Origin: Davidsoniella eucalypti
Taxonomy: Eukaryota; Ascomycota; Sordariomycetes; Microascales; Ceratocystidaceae
Length of the DNA: 64,000 bases
NCBI GenBank assembly: GCA_004009845.1
Contig: RMBW01000043.1
Coordinates: forward strand, 124,001-188,000
Reading direction: 5' to 3'
Position numbers and translations under genes: made by a program. Position 1 is the first letter of the stretch. Every line of letters begins with the position of its first letter. Shown here in pieces: positions 12,784-24,583 of this stretch. The notes below the pieces were generated by a model that was given only the letters and a program-made list of their open reading frames with translations, searched no databases and had not been told where the DNA came from.

Positions 12784-14511
12784 ATGAAACGATCTTCGTC
12801 CGCGGTAGATTTCGCCAATCTGCTGCACCCGTCCAACTCGGGTTCTGCTACATCTTCAGCCGCATCCTCCGTCAACAGCTCAGCCAGCAGCTCCGGAGCG
12901 TCTACTCCTCTCTCCGACATGGCTTCCAACTCGTCAATCTCGGCTCTGTTGAAGCCCAACGGCCCTCTGGCCGAGGCTGCCAATGCCGCTGCCGCCAAGA
13001 ACGGCACCATCGACCACAGTTCCAGCAACAACAGCAGCGGCAGCAGCACGCCAGCTAGCAACGAACTGCCTCGGCCATACAAGTGCACTATGTGCGACAA
13101 GGCCTTCCACCGCCTGGAGCACCAGACCCGTCACATCCGCACGCATACTGGCGAGAAGCCACATGCTTGCACACACCCGGGCTGTAGCAAGCGCTTCTCA
13201 CGCTCCGATGAACTCACCCGCCACACCCGCATCCACAGCAACCCCAACTCGCGCCGGGGAAACAAGGCTGCCCAGGCCCAGCAGCAACATATGGCTAACG
13301 CCGCTGCGGTCGCTCAAGTTCAAGCTCAAGCTCAAGCGCAAGCCCAGGCACTAGCTCAGGCTCAGACACAGGCTTCTTCTGCCCAGGCCCAGGCCCAGGC
13401 CCAAGCCCAAGCCCACCACGGCCACCTTCACCAGCAAGGCCCCGAGGGCATGATGCCTCCACCGGCGCCACGAGCTATCCGCTCTGCGCCTGGCTCAGCC
13501 ATGGTGTCGCCCAATGTGTCACCCCCACACAATGTCTCTGTGCTCACTCAATACCCATCGCCGCTGAACCCCTATGCGCGCGGCATTCAAACCTCAGCTT
13601 CACACATGGACATCACGATGCTCGCTCGCGCAGCCAACCAAGTCGAGCGTGATGCGCCACTGCCGACTAGCAGCTCAACTAGCAACCTATACGGCATGCT
13701 TAACGGCGGGAACAGCGCTACACGAAACATGCACTATGCCCACAACAAGAACTTCTCGGGTCGCTCAAATCCGAACAGCCAGTTTGGCCTGTATATGGGT
13801 GGAATGAGCCACGGCCACGGCCACAGCCACGCCAACAGCAGCGGTGGTTCAAGTTCCAGTGGCGCTCCGTTCAGCATTGGTCTGGCTCCATATCACATGT
13901 CGCGCTCGCACTCATACGACGACCATAACGACGACCACTACGGCCGTCACGCCTACCGCCAGCCCAAGAGATCGCGGCCCAACTCGCCCAACAGCACCGC
14001 CCCTTCGTCGCCAACTTTCTCGCAGCATGACTCGCCGTCGCCTACTCCCGAGCATACGCCGGTGGCCACGCCAGCACAGTCACCACGCATGCGTCCGTTT
14101 CAGATGATGGACCAGCAGAATAACCACCTGCCAGCCATCCGCAATCTATCTCTCACTCAGAACCACCAGCCTCCGCCTCTGCCTCCACTGGAGCCGTCTC
14201 AGGATCCGATGAGCGCTGCACTGTCGCAAAACCCGCAGACTGCCAACCACCACGCTCCTGGCACAGCTAGCCCTATGGGACCTCGCAAGTCGGGCATGTC
14301 ACTGATCGACATCATCAACCGACCTGATGCGTCTCAGCGCAAGCTTCCAGTGCCAACGACTCCTCACAACAACCTGTCTCCTGTTCGTGAGTTGTTAGAG
14401 AGCAACACCGGAGTGCCCATTGTCCAGTTCGGCCAACATCAGCAACAACATCAGCAGCAGGGCCATGGACAGGGCAGGACAGGCGGCTTGTTCAGCATTG
14501 GTGAGCTGTGA
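12784..14511 (+). CDS. creA: Carbon catabolite repressor CreA/Cre1 (two C2H2 zinc fingers)
   Basis: This is the DNA-binding repressor that shuts off alternative-carbon genes when glucose is present; it acts in the nucleus on SYGGRG sites. The start at 12784 is the first ATG in frame and gives [14 protein letters not shown], matching the family N-terminus; the frame is open further upstream but without an ATG. The protein is 575 aa in one exon, longer than the usual 400-430 aa. Two C2H2 fingers lie at residues 101-121 (C101, C104, H117, H121) and 129-151 (C129, C134, H147, H151), followed by SRRGNK. Next comes a Gln-Ala dipeptide-rich stretch (about 177-213), then the acidic/[16 protein letters not shown] block at about 380-425. 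The conserved C-terminal repressor segment [14 protein letters not shown] lies near residue 510. His- and Gln-rich tracts account for the extra length. Confidence 0.96.
   Translation: MKRSSSAVDFANLLHPSNSGSATSSAASSVNSSASSSGASTPLSDMASNSSISALLKPNGPLAEAANAAAAKNGTIDHSSSNNSSGSSTPASNELPRPYKCTMCDKAFHRLEHQTRHIRTHTGEKPHACTHPGCSKRFSRSDELTRHTRIHSNPNSRRGNKAAQAQQQHMANAAAVAQVQAQAQAQAQALAQAQTQASSAQAQAQAQAQAHHGHLHQQGPEGMMPPPAPRAIRSAPGSAMVSPNVSPPHNVSVLTQYPSPLNPYARGIQTSASHMDITMLARAANQVERDAPLPTSSSTSNLYGMLNGGNSATRNMHYAHNKNFSGRSNPNSQFGLYMGGMSHGHGHSHANSSGGSSSSGAPFSIGLAPYHMSRSHSYDDHNDDHYGRHAYRQPKRSRPNSPNSTAPSSPTFSQHDSPSPTPEHTPVATPAQSPRMRPFQMMDQQNNHLPAIRNLSLTQNHQPPPLPPLEPSQDPMSAALSQNPQTANHHAPGTASPMGPRKSGMSLIDIINRPDASQRKLPVPTTPHNNLSPVRELLESNTGVPIVQFGQHQQQHQQQGHGQGRTGGLFSIGEL
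13300..13425. repeat. Imperfect CAAGCT/CAGGCC hexanucleotide repeat inside creA
   Basis: Tandem six-base units (CAAGCT, CAAGCG, CAGGCC, CAAGCC) encode alternating Gln-Ala residues just downstream of the second zinc finger. Synonymous drift between units shows that the repeat is not freshly expanded, but its length may vary among strains. Confidence 0.75.
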
Positions 14512-17500
14512 GCTAGCTAAGCTAGTCAGTGTATACTAAACACACCTGTTGCTGAGGCTCCTACTACACACTAGTAAACACACTACACTAGTGAACACAC
14601 ATAAATATCTCCTCTCACGCACGCGGTAGCCATGCTATCCGGCCAGCTTCGTATCTCTCCTCTCTTCGCTACGCATTTCCGATTCTGTTTCTTCACACAT
14701 ATTTAGCCTTTTTTCTTCTTTTTTTTTCTCTTGGATCGCTTGTCCATATGTCGTGGTTGGTCTCGACGGTACGAAATCATTTCGCGGGTTTATCATTAGA
14801 GCGTTATTGTTTTATCTTACTGGGTATATCTATGTCTTTTTCTTATTTTTTTTCTTACTGTATTGTTTATTTTAACATTTTGGGAAACACATATCTCTTC
14901 GGGGCTTTTGGCTTTTGGCAACTGGCGTTTATATTTGACGGATTTATATTTGATATTGTTTTTTTCTTTTCAGTTCTTCTCACGATATTATCCTGTTGTT
15001 TCTTGTTTCAATCTTTTTCTTATGCTTATTACACATTTTTGCTGTGCTTTTCTACTACGTATGCACACACAACTCTCTCACATTTTGATCTTCTCTCTCT
15101 CTCTCTCCTTGTATCCGTCCATTTTCACGTTGAGTAATTAGTAGTGATGAGAATTCCAAGTGCTCATCATGGGGCCAAAGAAAGGGAATAGGACGATCAA
15201 CGGACTAGGGTCACGCCATAAAGTCCGACTTTGATTTGTCTATTCAGTCTAGTACAAAGAATGAGACAGATTATGCAATGAACGCAAAGGACACGAGAGA
15301 AAAAAGAAAAGAATATAAAAGTCTCTACCCTGGCTCTATCTTTTTTTATATAGCTGGGTGGTTTATTATTTATTATTTATTTATTTCTCTTTTCCTAGGC
15401 ATGCCAGTCTAGTTGGGCTCAGCCTGAACGGGCCGAAAAGGAAACACAATATCAGACAGGGCTTTGTTTAGTCCTGATTCTTGGGTCTTTTTATTTCTTT
15501 TTTTTAATTCCCTTCTTTTTATATCAAAGCTAGAGTTTGTTGTCTTTTTTTTTTCTTTTTTCTTTTTTCTTTTTTCTTTTTTCTTTTGTATTTGTTTTAC
15601 TGTGCAACCGCCCTATAGACTTAATATCCGTTCTTTTTTCCCCTTATTTCTTCTCATTTTTGCCAGTTTATAGATTAGACCGTCAGCATAGTCTCTCTTC
15701 GTTCTCTCTTGGTTTATATGGTGTGACGACATTCGATATCTTGCAAATTAATACTATATTCTCTACTTCTACTCCCTTGAAATGGGCTATGGCCCTCGAT
15801 CATGTCGAAGCGATAGTCGGGTACAACAGTCTGGTCTCTGGTCTTTGATGTTCTGTCCTTTTTTTCCATCTTTCCACTGCTACTTAATGTGACCCCGCGT
15901 CACACCCGACCAATATCCGGCATTGACACTGACTGGTCTTTTTGTTTCCTCCTGATTAAGAAAAAACAACAACAAGGTTTCTCTTTCTCTTGTCATGCAA
16001 CAGGTCAGCTGAGAACGTCAGAAAACAAAAAAAGATAGGACTTCCCTAGAGTTGCTACATCATCGAGAAAACAGTTGGAAACTTGTTAGGCTAGATTTTA
16101 TTCTTTTATTATTTTTTGAGGGGGGGGGGGAAAGATAACACATCAGCAGTTTGATTTAAGATGAGGCTTTGAAACTGTGGCATTTCTTTTCTCTTCCCCG
16201 CCTTTGTTATTTTATTTTTTTCTCTTTCCCCTTCTTGTCGGCTCCGGAGACATTGTTGTTCTCTTTGTATATTTTAAATGCATATCATGTATAAATGTAT
16301 AGGCAAGAGCGGTAACTGCATATATATAGACTTCCCATTGCTATTTATCTAGCTTAGATTCAACTCTAGTTGAACACTTTGCCATAAAAAGTCCCGGATG
16401 ACATCATGTTTTTCCGGCTGTCGTCTTGCATATTATTTTTAAACCCGGTAGCTAATTTTTGTTCTCTTAATCTATCTAGCCTTATTACATTTTATGATTT
16501 CATTTTTTTTAACTTTAGTGTACAACATAAAAAAAAAAAGCCCGGTATCATTTTATTGCCGAATTTGTGACAAGAACATGTTCGTCTGGCCTTTTTTATT
16601 TTTAATATTAATTTCATTTTATGAACGAACTTATGAACGATGCCTAGCTATCCTTCAACAACTTTTGATGTTCCCAAGATGGGGGAATGCGGGGAAGCAG
16701 GTAAACGAGGAGATAAAAGAGAAAGAGAAAGGGAAGATGAATGTTGACAAGCAAACCGGCGTTTTCTTTCTAAAATCTTGATCTTTTTTTTTTCATCTCG
16801 AGCAAATCGAGTGTTAGAAGCACTCTTTGATCTGATCGCCTTGAAATTCTTTGAAGGTCACGCGTACTGCAATAGCCCGACCAGGGCCATACATGTAAAT
16901 GAATGTCAAAAAACGTAAAAATTAATTGTTGATATGAATGCAAGGAGTACACACTATAGCGAAATGTCGCTGTTACAGTGCATTTCTTCCTCGTTTCCCC
17001 GGCTCTTGGCCTTTTTTTTATTTGCTATGGTTTCAATAAACTCGATATCCTTCTCTGCTACTCTAGCCATTTCCCTACTATCTTTGTTTTTTTTCTTTCC
17101 TTTCTTAACTAGATACATGTAATATAGCTAGCAGAAAGAAAGCAACGGGCTCCAAGCGATCTGCTTGCCTTTGATACTACATGATCAAGAAAATCACTGC
17201 CTCATGAAGAGTCCACGAGCGGGGTTCTTCCCTCCGTGTCTATCTCTCTCTTGATCTTTATTCTGTCTTTTTTTTTTGGTTTCTTATTCGGTGTGTAGAT
17301 TCTAGGCCTCTAGCTGTACTGTAGTTCCTCGGGATACATGGGCTAAATACTTATCTAACTGATACAACGACAGAACGGTAACCGAGCGGTGAGCCAAGCC
17401 ATCGACTAGCTGGCACGACTATCTGCTGTAATTGCTGTAATCTGTATCTATCGTCGTGTTAGCATACAACGATAGTTGTAAAATCTGTCAGTGCCCCAAA

Positions 17501-17886
17501 CCACTTGTCAGCCTCGTTAATATGCGCTGTTTAGCTCGCTTGCTGTTATGAAGTCCGTTGATGCCATTGCGGACCTTTAAGAAAAATACTACCGAAGCTA
17601 TCCACGATATATGGAGAATTACAAGTCTGGGGTACTGACAGGAGAAAAACCCGGCATAGCCTAACGGGAGACTTGAGTCTGTTATATGGGCTCATACTCA
17701 TAATATATCTCTGTACTTATAGTCTATCGGAAACAAGGATAGCCGGATGCAGATCTTCCTTCTTTATCTGCCTTTACAAGTTGGAGTTTTTCAGCCTCTC
17801 CATTCCTGGCTTGGCTGATGACGACGAAAGATATCGATGTGCCGGTGGGAACTGATCGATCGACCACCAAGGATGGGCCGGCCAAA

Positions 17887-17917
<31 letters not shown>

Positions 17918-19199
17918 CTCCATGGCCTCGCTTTGTCTGGATTTGTAGTCTACGGCACAATGTATAACCAATTCGCTCGCTCCAACACACCGATCTCGGA
18001 ACGGCTGCCGCTCTAGCCAAACTATATTCATATACTAATAGTCGTAGTGTTATGCGTTGCGCAGCCCGCCTGACAGCGGCCGTATTTAGAATGCAGACTC
18101 AGATACGCTTTGTGTCTTCCCTCTTCTTTACCAAGCAAAACCACCATGGTTACAGCCGGACTAGCCTCTTCCTCAAGACACCCCCCCCTCCTTTCTGTTA
18201 TGTCAACGTGCTGTTCTTTGCTTTGTGCCCCCTCTCCTCTCTTCTTGCCCATGACCTCATTCTCTGATCGTCTCGTGTTTCTGCGTTTCTGTGCTCATGA
18301 AGAGGACATGTGGAACAAGAAAAAAAAAAAGATGCATGCGTCCGTTTGTTCATTCACATGAACATCTTTTTTTCCTCCAGGTAGCGCTACTTGCCCCAGA
18401 GTAGGAAAACTGAGTCGTAGAAGAACAAAATTGAAAACAGGGAGAGAGGGCAGGTGGTCTACATTGGGCGCAGTACTACTGTCGCTACTGGTACCATCGG
18501 CAATATGCCGTGTTCCCCGCGGCCAACTAGTTCAAAAGCCCATTGCATTGTCGTGTGTCCATCTCGTACTAATACAGATATATATATGCACATACCCCCC
18601 CCACAATGCCACTTTCCCACTCATCTGATCAGCTCCATTCCTCTCGTATTGGCGATGCTATTGCCTGCAAATATTGTCTATGCTGTGTACTTGTGAGACC
18701 TGGCTAAAAATGAAATACATAATCACATACATTACAAACGAAAGGGAACCGTGGCTGGCTGATTTGTTGATGTCTTGCTTTCAAACGACCTTGATTTATA
18801 ATTTCTGTTTACTCCCCCTCCCTCTTCATGTCCCCCCTCTCCATTATGTCCCTGTATTTTTCGATTCGCTGAGGTTTAGACTTGGCACTTGCACTGGGCA
18901 AGCCTCGTGATCGCCACTCGGTAGTAAGTATGCCGGTCAAGACATCGGCGTTAGTATAAGATACATCTACATGAGTGACTGGATATGTATGTACTCACTG
19001 CAGCGTCCAGCACCATGTTCACATGAGACTTTGTGGGGGAAGAAGGCGTTATGCATGACCTTGATGTCACACAAGCATAAGCATCTTGTCTGGTGCGATG
19101 ATAACCCTATACAAACCCTAAAAGTTGGACATGGCAAGTTAGCGAAGAGCCGAAAAGTAGTTCAAGAAAGTAAAAATATAAAGACTGTGGAAGATATGT
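14512..19199. other. Gene-poor AT-rich intergenic region
   Basis: This 4.7 kb follows the creA stop and holds no supported gene. The open frames at 14748-15137, 15464-15848 and 16494-16781 are low-complexity, T-rich and hydrophobic. Visible features are a CT run near 15090, (CTTTTTT)n at about 15545-15587, a G tract at 16120-16130, an A-rich (AAAAAT)n stretch at about 17883-17917, and paired AACCCTA motifs at 19103 and 19114. Confidence 0.6.
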
Positions 19200-19454
19200 C
19201 TACAGATATTGTCCTGGGCAAAAGTACCCACGATTGTTCTTGGCACCTCCAGTCAGCTCGCCCATTAGCGGATATTCAGGTACGTGCCTGATATCGCACG
19301 AAGAAGTACAGGCTACTGCGTTCATACACATCTGTCCAGCCATGCCAAGGTCGCTTAGTAGGATGGCATAGGTGCCGTTGCAGCCGTCATAGCGACACCG
19401 CTTGGTCATGTGGCAGGCCAATGGCCGAGAGCACACGTCACAAAGATGGGCCAT
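19200..19454 (-). CDS. Small cysteine-rich protein of unknown function
   Basis: This 84-residue ORF reads from ATG at 19454 to TAG at 19200-19202. I do not recognise the family. Nine cysteines (5, 8, 14, 20, 25, 43, 49, 53, 79) are spaced partly as CxxC and CX4-5C, which suggests zinc binding or disulphides. There is no signal peptide, so an intracellular zinc-binding protein is more likely than a secreted effector. Support for a real gene: an A/C-rich leader with a good start context (CCCATCATGGCC) and GC-biased third positions unlike the AT-rich surroundings. It lies 291 bp downstream of the AKR pseudogene on the same strand. A missed intron or a gene fragment cannot be excluded. Confidence 0.45.
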   Translation of the reverse strand: MAHLCDVCSRPLACHMTKRCRYDGCNGTYAILLSDLGMAGQMCMNAVACTSSCDIRHVPEYPLMGELTGGAKNNRGYFCPGQYL

Positions 19455-19745
19455 GATGGGCGTTTGATGAAAGAAGATGAAATTGAATGGGGGTGATGGA
19501 AAGAAGGTGGATGAGAGGAATGTTTAGCTTAGAGTTTGGTTCAAAAGTGATGAAGAAGATTGTTTTCTCCAGGGAAATGTAACTAAGAATTACGAATCAA
19601 AACACCACCGTCTGATGAATATAGAAAGAGCGTCACTTCTGGATATACAATATGTAAACAAAAACCATTGTTGTACCTTCCGTATGAAAATTTATTACTA
19701 AGCTTTATAGTTCTGGCTATGAATATAGGAGAAAGAGTCTGCGAT

Positions 19746-20799
19746 CTAGGGCACGACACCCATAGCCTCAAACTTGTCTGGCATGAAGCGACGGAAGACC
19801 TTGGCTTTGCCTGCCTCTGCCAGCTTTTGGATCTCATCTGACGTAAGCTTGAACTTTGGTAGCTCCGTCAGCATGGCTACTAGTCTCTCCTTCTTTCCAC
19901 TTGTCGACACTGCAACATAGCCCTGATCGACGGTCCAACGGAGCAAGATGGACGTATTCGTAACGTCATACTTTGTTGCTAGCTCATCCAAGAGTCCATC
20001 GATCGGACCGCCCGCAGCACTGACTAGTGGTACAACAGGTCCATACGCTTGCAGACCAACGCCCTTTTTGCGCATAAACGCTAGCAAGTCCTTCTGGGGT
20101 AGATAAGGGTGTAATTCGATCTGGTTGACTGCTGGCACAATAGAAGCAATCTCGAGAACGGTCTGTAGTTGCGGGATGGCAAAGTTTGAGACTCCGACCG
20201 AGCGGGCAAGTCCACGCTTAGCGACTGCCTCCATGGATTTCCAGGCAGTCTGTAGTTGGTCGTTGGTGGCACCGAAGGGGTTATGGATGAGATATAAGTC
20301 GACGTACTCGACTTGGAGTAGCTTGAGGGACTCTTCGAGGCTGGCTTCGATGTTGGCCCAGTCCTTGGCCTTGGTGGTAATGAAAAGCTCTGAGCGAGAA
20401 ACTGCAGACTTTTTCACGGCGACACCAATTTCAGCCTCGTTGTTGTATACTGTATTTTGGAGACATATGTTACTAACTGCCAACAATCAATAATAGTTTG
20501 AGTAGAAAAGCATATTAATTACCCTGAGCACCATCGTGATTTAGGTAGACGTTAAATATAATCAAATCAAATCAGAGCACCATCGGTATGGCGGTACCCA
20601 ACTTCAAGTGCCGTCTTGATACCATCGACGGTCGCTTGATCGATAGCGCCAGGCGAATCCTTGTACCAGCGAGTTCCTAGGCCATAGGCCAGCTGTCGGA
20701 GGCTGCGGTTAGCATATGAGAGCGTGAAATAGGAGCACCGGGTAACCTTACAACTGGCATCTGATATCCAGAGGACAGAGTGATGGCAGGGAAAGTCAT
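19746..20799 (-). pseudogene. Aldo-keto reductase broken by a 49-bp insertion
   Basis: The product would be an NADPH-dependent aldo-keto reductase of about 290 aa. Exon 1 (20799-20752) encodes MTFPAITLSSGYQMPV. Intron 1 is 20693-20751 and exon 2 starts at 20692 with LAYGLGTRW. Intron 2 is 20450-20522 and exon 3 runs 20449-19746. The catalytic set is visible: Asp in GYRHTD, Tyr in VYNNE, Lys in FITTK and His in YLIHNP. Exon 2 carries a 38-bp foreign sequence (20537-20574) between two perfect copies of CGATGGTGCTC. The 49-nt gain shifts the frame and gives a stop two codons into the insert. Ignoring those 49 nt leaves one continuous family-like frame, so the lesion looks recent and single. A weak alternative splice (20450-20580) would restore frame but remove Gly-Ala-Gln between the catalytic Asp and Tyr. 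Confidence 0.8.
20526..20585. mobile_element. 38-bp insertion with 11-bp direct repeats
   Basis: The insert 20537-20574 begins TGATTT and ends AAATCA, a 6-bp terminal inverted repeat. GAGCACCATCG occurs immediately on both sides (20526-20536 and 20575-20585), as expected of a target-site duplication or of a filled-in staggered break. The reverse complement of the insert is identical at 37 of 38 positions to 28171-28208. A duplication of 9-11 bp would suit Mutator-like elements, but 38 bp is far smaller than known MITEs. Confidence 0.75.
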
Positions 20800-21748
20800 T
20801 GTAGGGGATTTTGGAGTTCAAAAAGGACGTTTAAAGCAGTAGTATGCTTGGGCATGTTGAGCTGGAACACATTCATCATAGTGGCGGCACTGGACTATGG
20901 AAGTCTTTGTACTCGTGTGGCTATAACTATGAAGTATAGCCTCCCGCCGTGCGAATAGATTCCGCCTCTTCTATTAGTACATTTGTGTATGTCCAACGGC
21001 TGACAGATTGGAATAAACTCCTTTTGGAAGTTCCGCAGCCAGAATATGCAAAGTACGGAGTTGTTTTTGCATATCTGTATTGTCTCCATGCATTGGGTTT
21101 CTATAGCCAATGCCAACAAGATGCGAACTGCTCTTTGATCTTCTGCGTGTAACTGGTACCTAGTTGAAGTACATTCACGCTATTATGATGAGAATATCAT
21201 ATGTGCAGATATGTTCCGCAGCTTGTTCGTGGAGTATATACGCAACTACTACATTAGCCCCACATGGCGTATTTCTTGTACATTGATTCGATTTTAGGCG
21301 ACTAAGGAAGGAATGGGAGGCAAAGAGAAAAAGAAAAGAAGAAAAAGCAAAAGAAACGGATAAAGATCATAAGAAGCCTTAGTATACGAGGTTTGACGAT
21401 AGTTAGCTATCATAAATTACTATTCTAGAGTTTAGTGTCAAGTTACCATCTGTTAGACGGTCGACTTATTTGCGGGTTCCTAGTTTAACGACAAGTTGGC
21501 GCAGTTGCACAAGTTTATAGAGTAGAGTAGTAACTACTCAAAGCGCTGCTACGATGTCAGCAATCCTACCGCAGGGATTTCAACTGCCCCATTTTAGGAC
21601 TGGACTAATTCTACTATATAAAAAGGTATCAACAAACAACATCACATTCTGCAAAGTCATATGATCTTGGTTCACTATCATAATTGCGCATATATCGCCG
21701 TACTAACGCCTGCCCATTCTAATATTTTCGTCTTGACGTCTAGAATAA
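20800..21748. other. Intergenic region between AKR pseudogene and Zn2Cys6 gene
   Basis: These 949 bp are the 5' flank of the AKR pseudogene and the 3' flank of the regulator gene. A TATCTGTA octamer lies at 21072. The open frames on either strand are short and unrecognised. No RNA gene or repeat was seen. Confidence 0.5.
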
Positions 21749-24583
21749 TCATGCCTGTCCAAACTCCGTTGTAAACGTCCCAAGAAGACCCATGATGTCG
21801 GGCAGCGCCATATTCAACTCGGCATTCGACGGCATCCACATATTCGCCTGTCCATCCATGCCCAACATGGATGTGAAATCTGCCGCTAGATTTTCAAAAG
21901 GCCCAGCAATGCTCTCAAGATGCTCGGTGGCCATGCCATTGGGGATAGCCGATATGCTGTTAGTGAGTCCACATGGCATCTCTGTGCTAATGCCACCGCT
22001 TAAAGGCCGGCCCATCGGTCCCAAGCTAGACAACGAACCTGGAACCTGCATGTAGTCGCTGCTAGAGTATTCTTCACATGCCAGGATACGCTGAACTGTC
22101 GTTACTTTACGCACAGGGCGATCGTACGTCTGAGTCTGATTGTAGGCCATGATGGCATCTGAGAACGACATTAGGATCTTCGAGTACTGATTGGCCTGCG
22201 GGCTCATAGAGGCCATCTGTAGTAGGATGTCCTTGATGCCATGGAACGCCGTCGACCACTTTGTCTGGTTCTCTAAGCCCTGGTCAAGCAATAGCGAGAA
22301 GCCAAGTACGAGCCCAGAAACAAAGATCCATGCTCTATCAGCGAATTGTTAGTCAACGTTGGCTGAATGTAAGATGAGTGAGTTTCTGACTTACTTGAGA
22401 ACACACATTGTGTGTAGCAATTCACCGTTGTTGAAGGCATCGATGCACATCTGCGCTAGAAATAGGGCCGCATCTATGCAAACATAGGTGAATTCTTCTG
22501 CCTCGATGTCGCCGTTATCCTCTGCGTATTCCATAGAGCCACCAACCGGCGATACCTTCGAGCTTGTTCCGTTTGCACAAGATGCTTTCATCTCCAACTT
22601 GGACATGATGTGTCGTATCATATACTGCCGTGTCACTAGTATCATACCGAAATAGTATGTGCACGCCGCATGTATGTTGCCAATTATTTTTGCCTTTCTC
22701 TGTGCTTCGGCCTTGGAAGGCAGTGGAATTTCCATGGACGAGTTTCGCATAAATGCCCTGTTGGATGGCTGCTTGCGTAATTCTGCCGGCAACGCAGCCT
22801 GCCAGTCTTGTAGCTTTTGTAGAAATTCTTCAGTGGTTTGAATATTGACATTGCCCTGGTCGGCAAACTTACACACGATCGACTCCAGGATACTGCAGGC
22901 ATCATATGAAGCAGAAAACGCAAGTGTACGATGCTGGCATGTCTGGGATTCTAGTTTTGATAAGCAAAAAGCGTCTCTGCGTACCGGCAGACTTGTCCCA
23001 GGCCGACCAAGGATAGAACTGCAAACTATATCGAATACCCGAACGCTTTTGCCCACGCGGTTTCTATGTCTCAAGTTAGACATTTTGTTTCGCTAGTATT
23101 TCATGTGGTAAGTTTACAAGAGCTCACCTCTTTTCACGCTCTAGCGGCTCCATGTGACGATCTTCATTGGAAGCATGAAGTCCAAGAACCACAGCGGCCT
23201 TGGATGCGATACCCAGATACATGAACCCGGCGTTTCTACGACATGCACCTAGCATATAGAATGACAGCAATAGGAACGACCGTACCATCCCGACAGTGGG
23301 ATCTTGGAGCCAGCCTTGAAATGCCAATTTCCGTGCTTTGTTGAAGTATAACAGAGCTGTGGCCTGGTCGTTGAGATCTTCCATTCGGCATTGGACGCCG
23401 ATAGCAATGATGGCATAAAGAGAAGCTATATCGTCAAGTTCACCGCGGGTCGTACTAAGAGATCCTAGTGAGGCTATATTGGACCATAGTAATGATAAGC
23501 GTTTGAGTTCGTCATCAGTGAAGAGATCAAAGACGCCACAAGACTGTGTAATCGGTTAGCAAAAAGAAGAGATATATATGGTTTAGGGGAACCAAGGACA
23601 TACTGCCTGTAAGTATACGTCGCTTAGTTCCTCAAAGTCTACTTGCCCCAAGTCATCGCCCAAGGAATCACATGGTGTCTCTGGGACATCCATCTCCAAC
23701 ATCTGACGATCGTTTTGGAGGTCTGTGAACTTTGATGGTCCGACATATCGTTTAAGCACCGTCTGTAAAAGATTGAGGAAGGAGATTGCCGCAGTGTTGC
23801 CTATAAACACTAAAGATAAGTAAGTTATTGTTAGTAGCTGACTGAATATCACACAAGATAGAGATACAATCTCGGCAAGCCAATGGAACGAAAGTACACG
23901 CCTTTTTCACCGCTTGTTCCACTAGTCAGCATTACAGAACGTTGTTCAGACTGCGGTAGCTCTTCATTCTCGTCGCCATACTCAGTCACTGGTTGTTTGC
24001 GTGGTACTGAGTGGGCTGTATGTAGTTGCGCCTGTTGCTGTTGTATTGGACCGGTGGTATGGACTGGAGGCCCTTGCATAGGGCTGGATTGTCCTAACAA
24101 ATGTGGGAAGGGAGCCATGGGTTGGTAGATAGTGGCTTTTATAGGTGATGCCGCTGTGTTGAGTGGTATATTTTGGGTAGAGGAACTGGGGATGGTGAGT
24201 GGGGGAGACAATATGCTCGGAGAGACATTGCTATGATAGTGAGACGAGGACATTGATGGGGACGTAGCCAAGCTACTATTACTAGGTACAATACCAATCG
24301 ACGGCCTACTGACACGGCCCCGAGAAGCAACTGCAGGAGCACTAACTGTGCCACTGATGCCTAGCTTGGCAGCCGTTACGGCCACCCGTTCTGGCTGCGG
24401 AGCAGCTGTCCGCGGGTTAGATTTCCGGCGGCCTATAGTATAGATGCAAGAATCAGCAATATTCTTGCGGCGACAAAGCCAGCATGGGCCACGGCCATCA
24501 CAGCGCTTCTTACAGCGTTTGCAAGGGTCACAGGCTCGTTCAGCACGCTGTCTGTCTTCGGGCCGCACACGTGGCCGCGGCAT
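21749..24583 (-). CDS. Zn2Cys6 transcription factor with fungal-specific regulatory domain
   Basis: This is a nuclear DNA-binding regulator; its targets cannot be inferred. Start ATG is at 24583. The binuclear zinc cluster uses Cys18, 21, 28, 34, 37 and 46 (C-X2-C-X6-C-X5-C-X2-C-X8-C) after the basic MPRPRVRPEDRQR leader. A Ser/Pro/Gln-rich linker follows, then the fungal-specific middle homology region (GNTAAISFLNLLQ, RYVGPSKF, GMVRSFLLLSFYMLGACRR). Introns read from splice sites and frame: 23544-23603, 23064-23127 and 22335-22394. The first intron lies within about 23816-23895: its acceptor is before VFIGNTAA but its donor is uncertain. The last exon runs 22334-21749. No stop interrupts the other exons. 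A CAGAGCA triplication sits just upstream (about 24594-24616). The AKR pseudogene lies 949 bp downstream; a regulatory link is speculation. Confidence 0.88.

Noticed and set aside
14748..15137. 129-codon hydrophobic ORF
   Set aside because: It comes from T-rich low-complexity DNA (Phe/Leu/Ser runs) and has no family pattern.
20526..20585. The 49-bp AKR insertion as a simple GT-AG introner intron
   Set aside because: No GT...AG pair removes exactly the 49 bp: the second target copy is preceded by no AG at the equivalent position.
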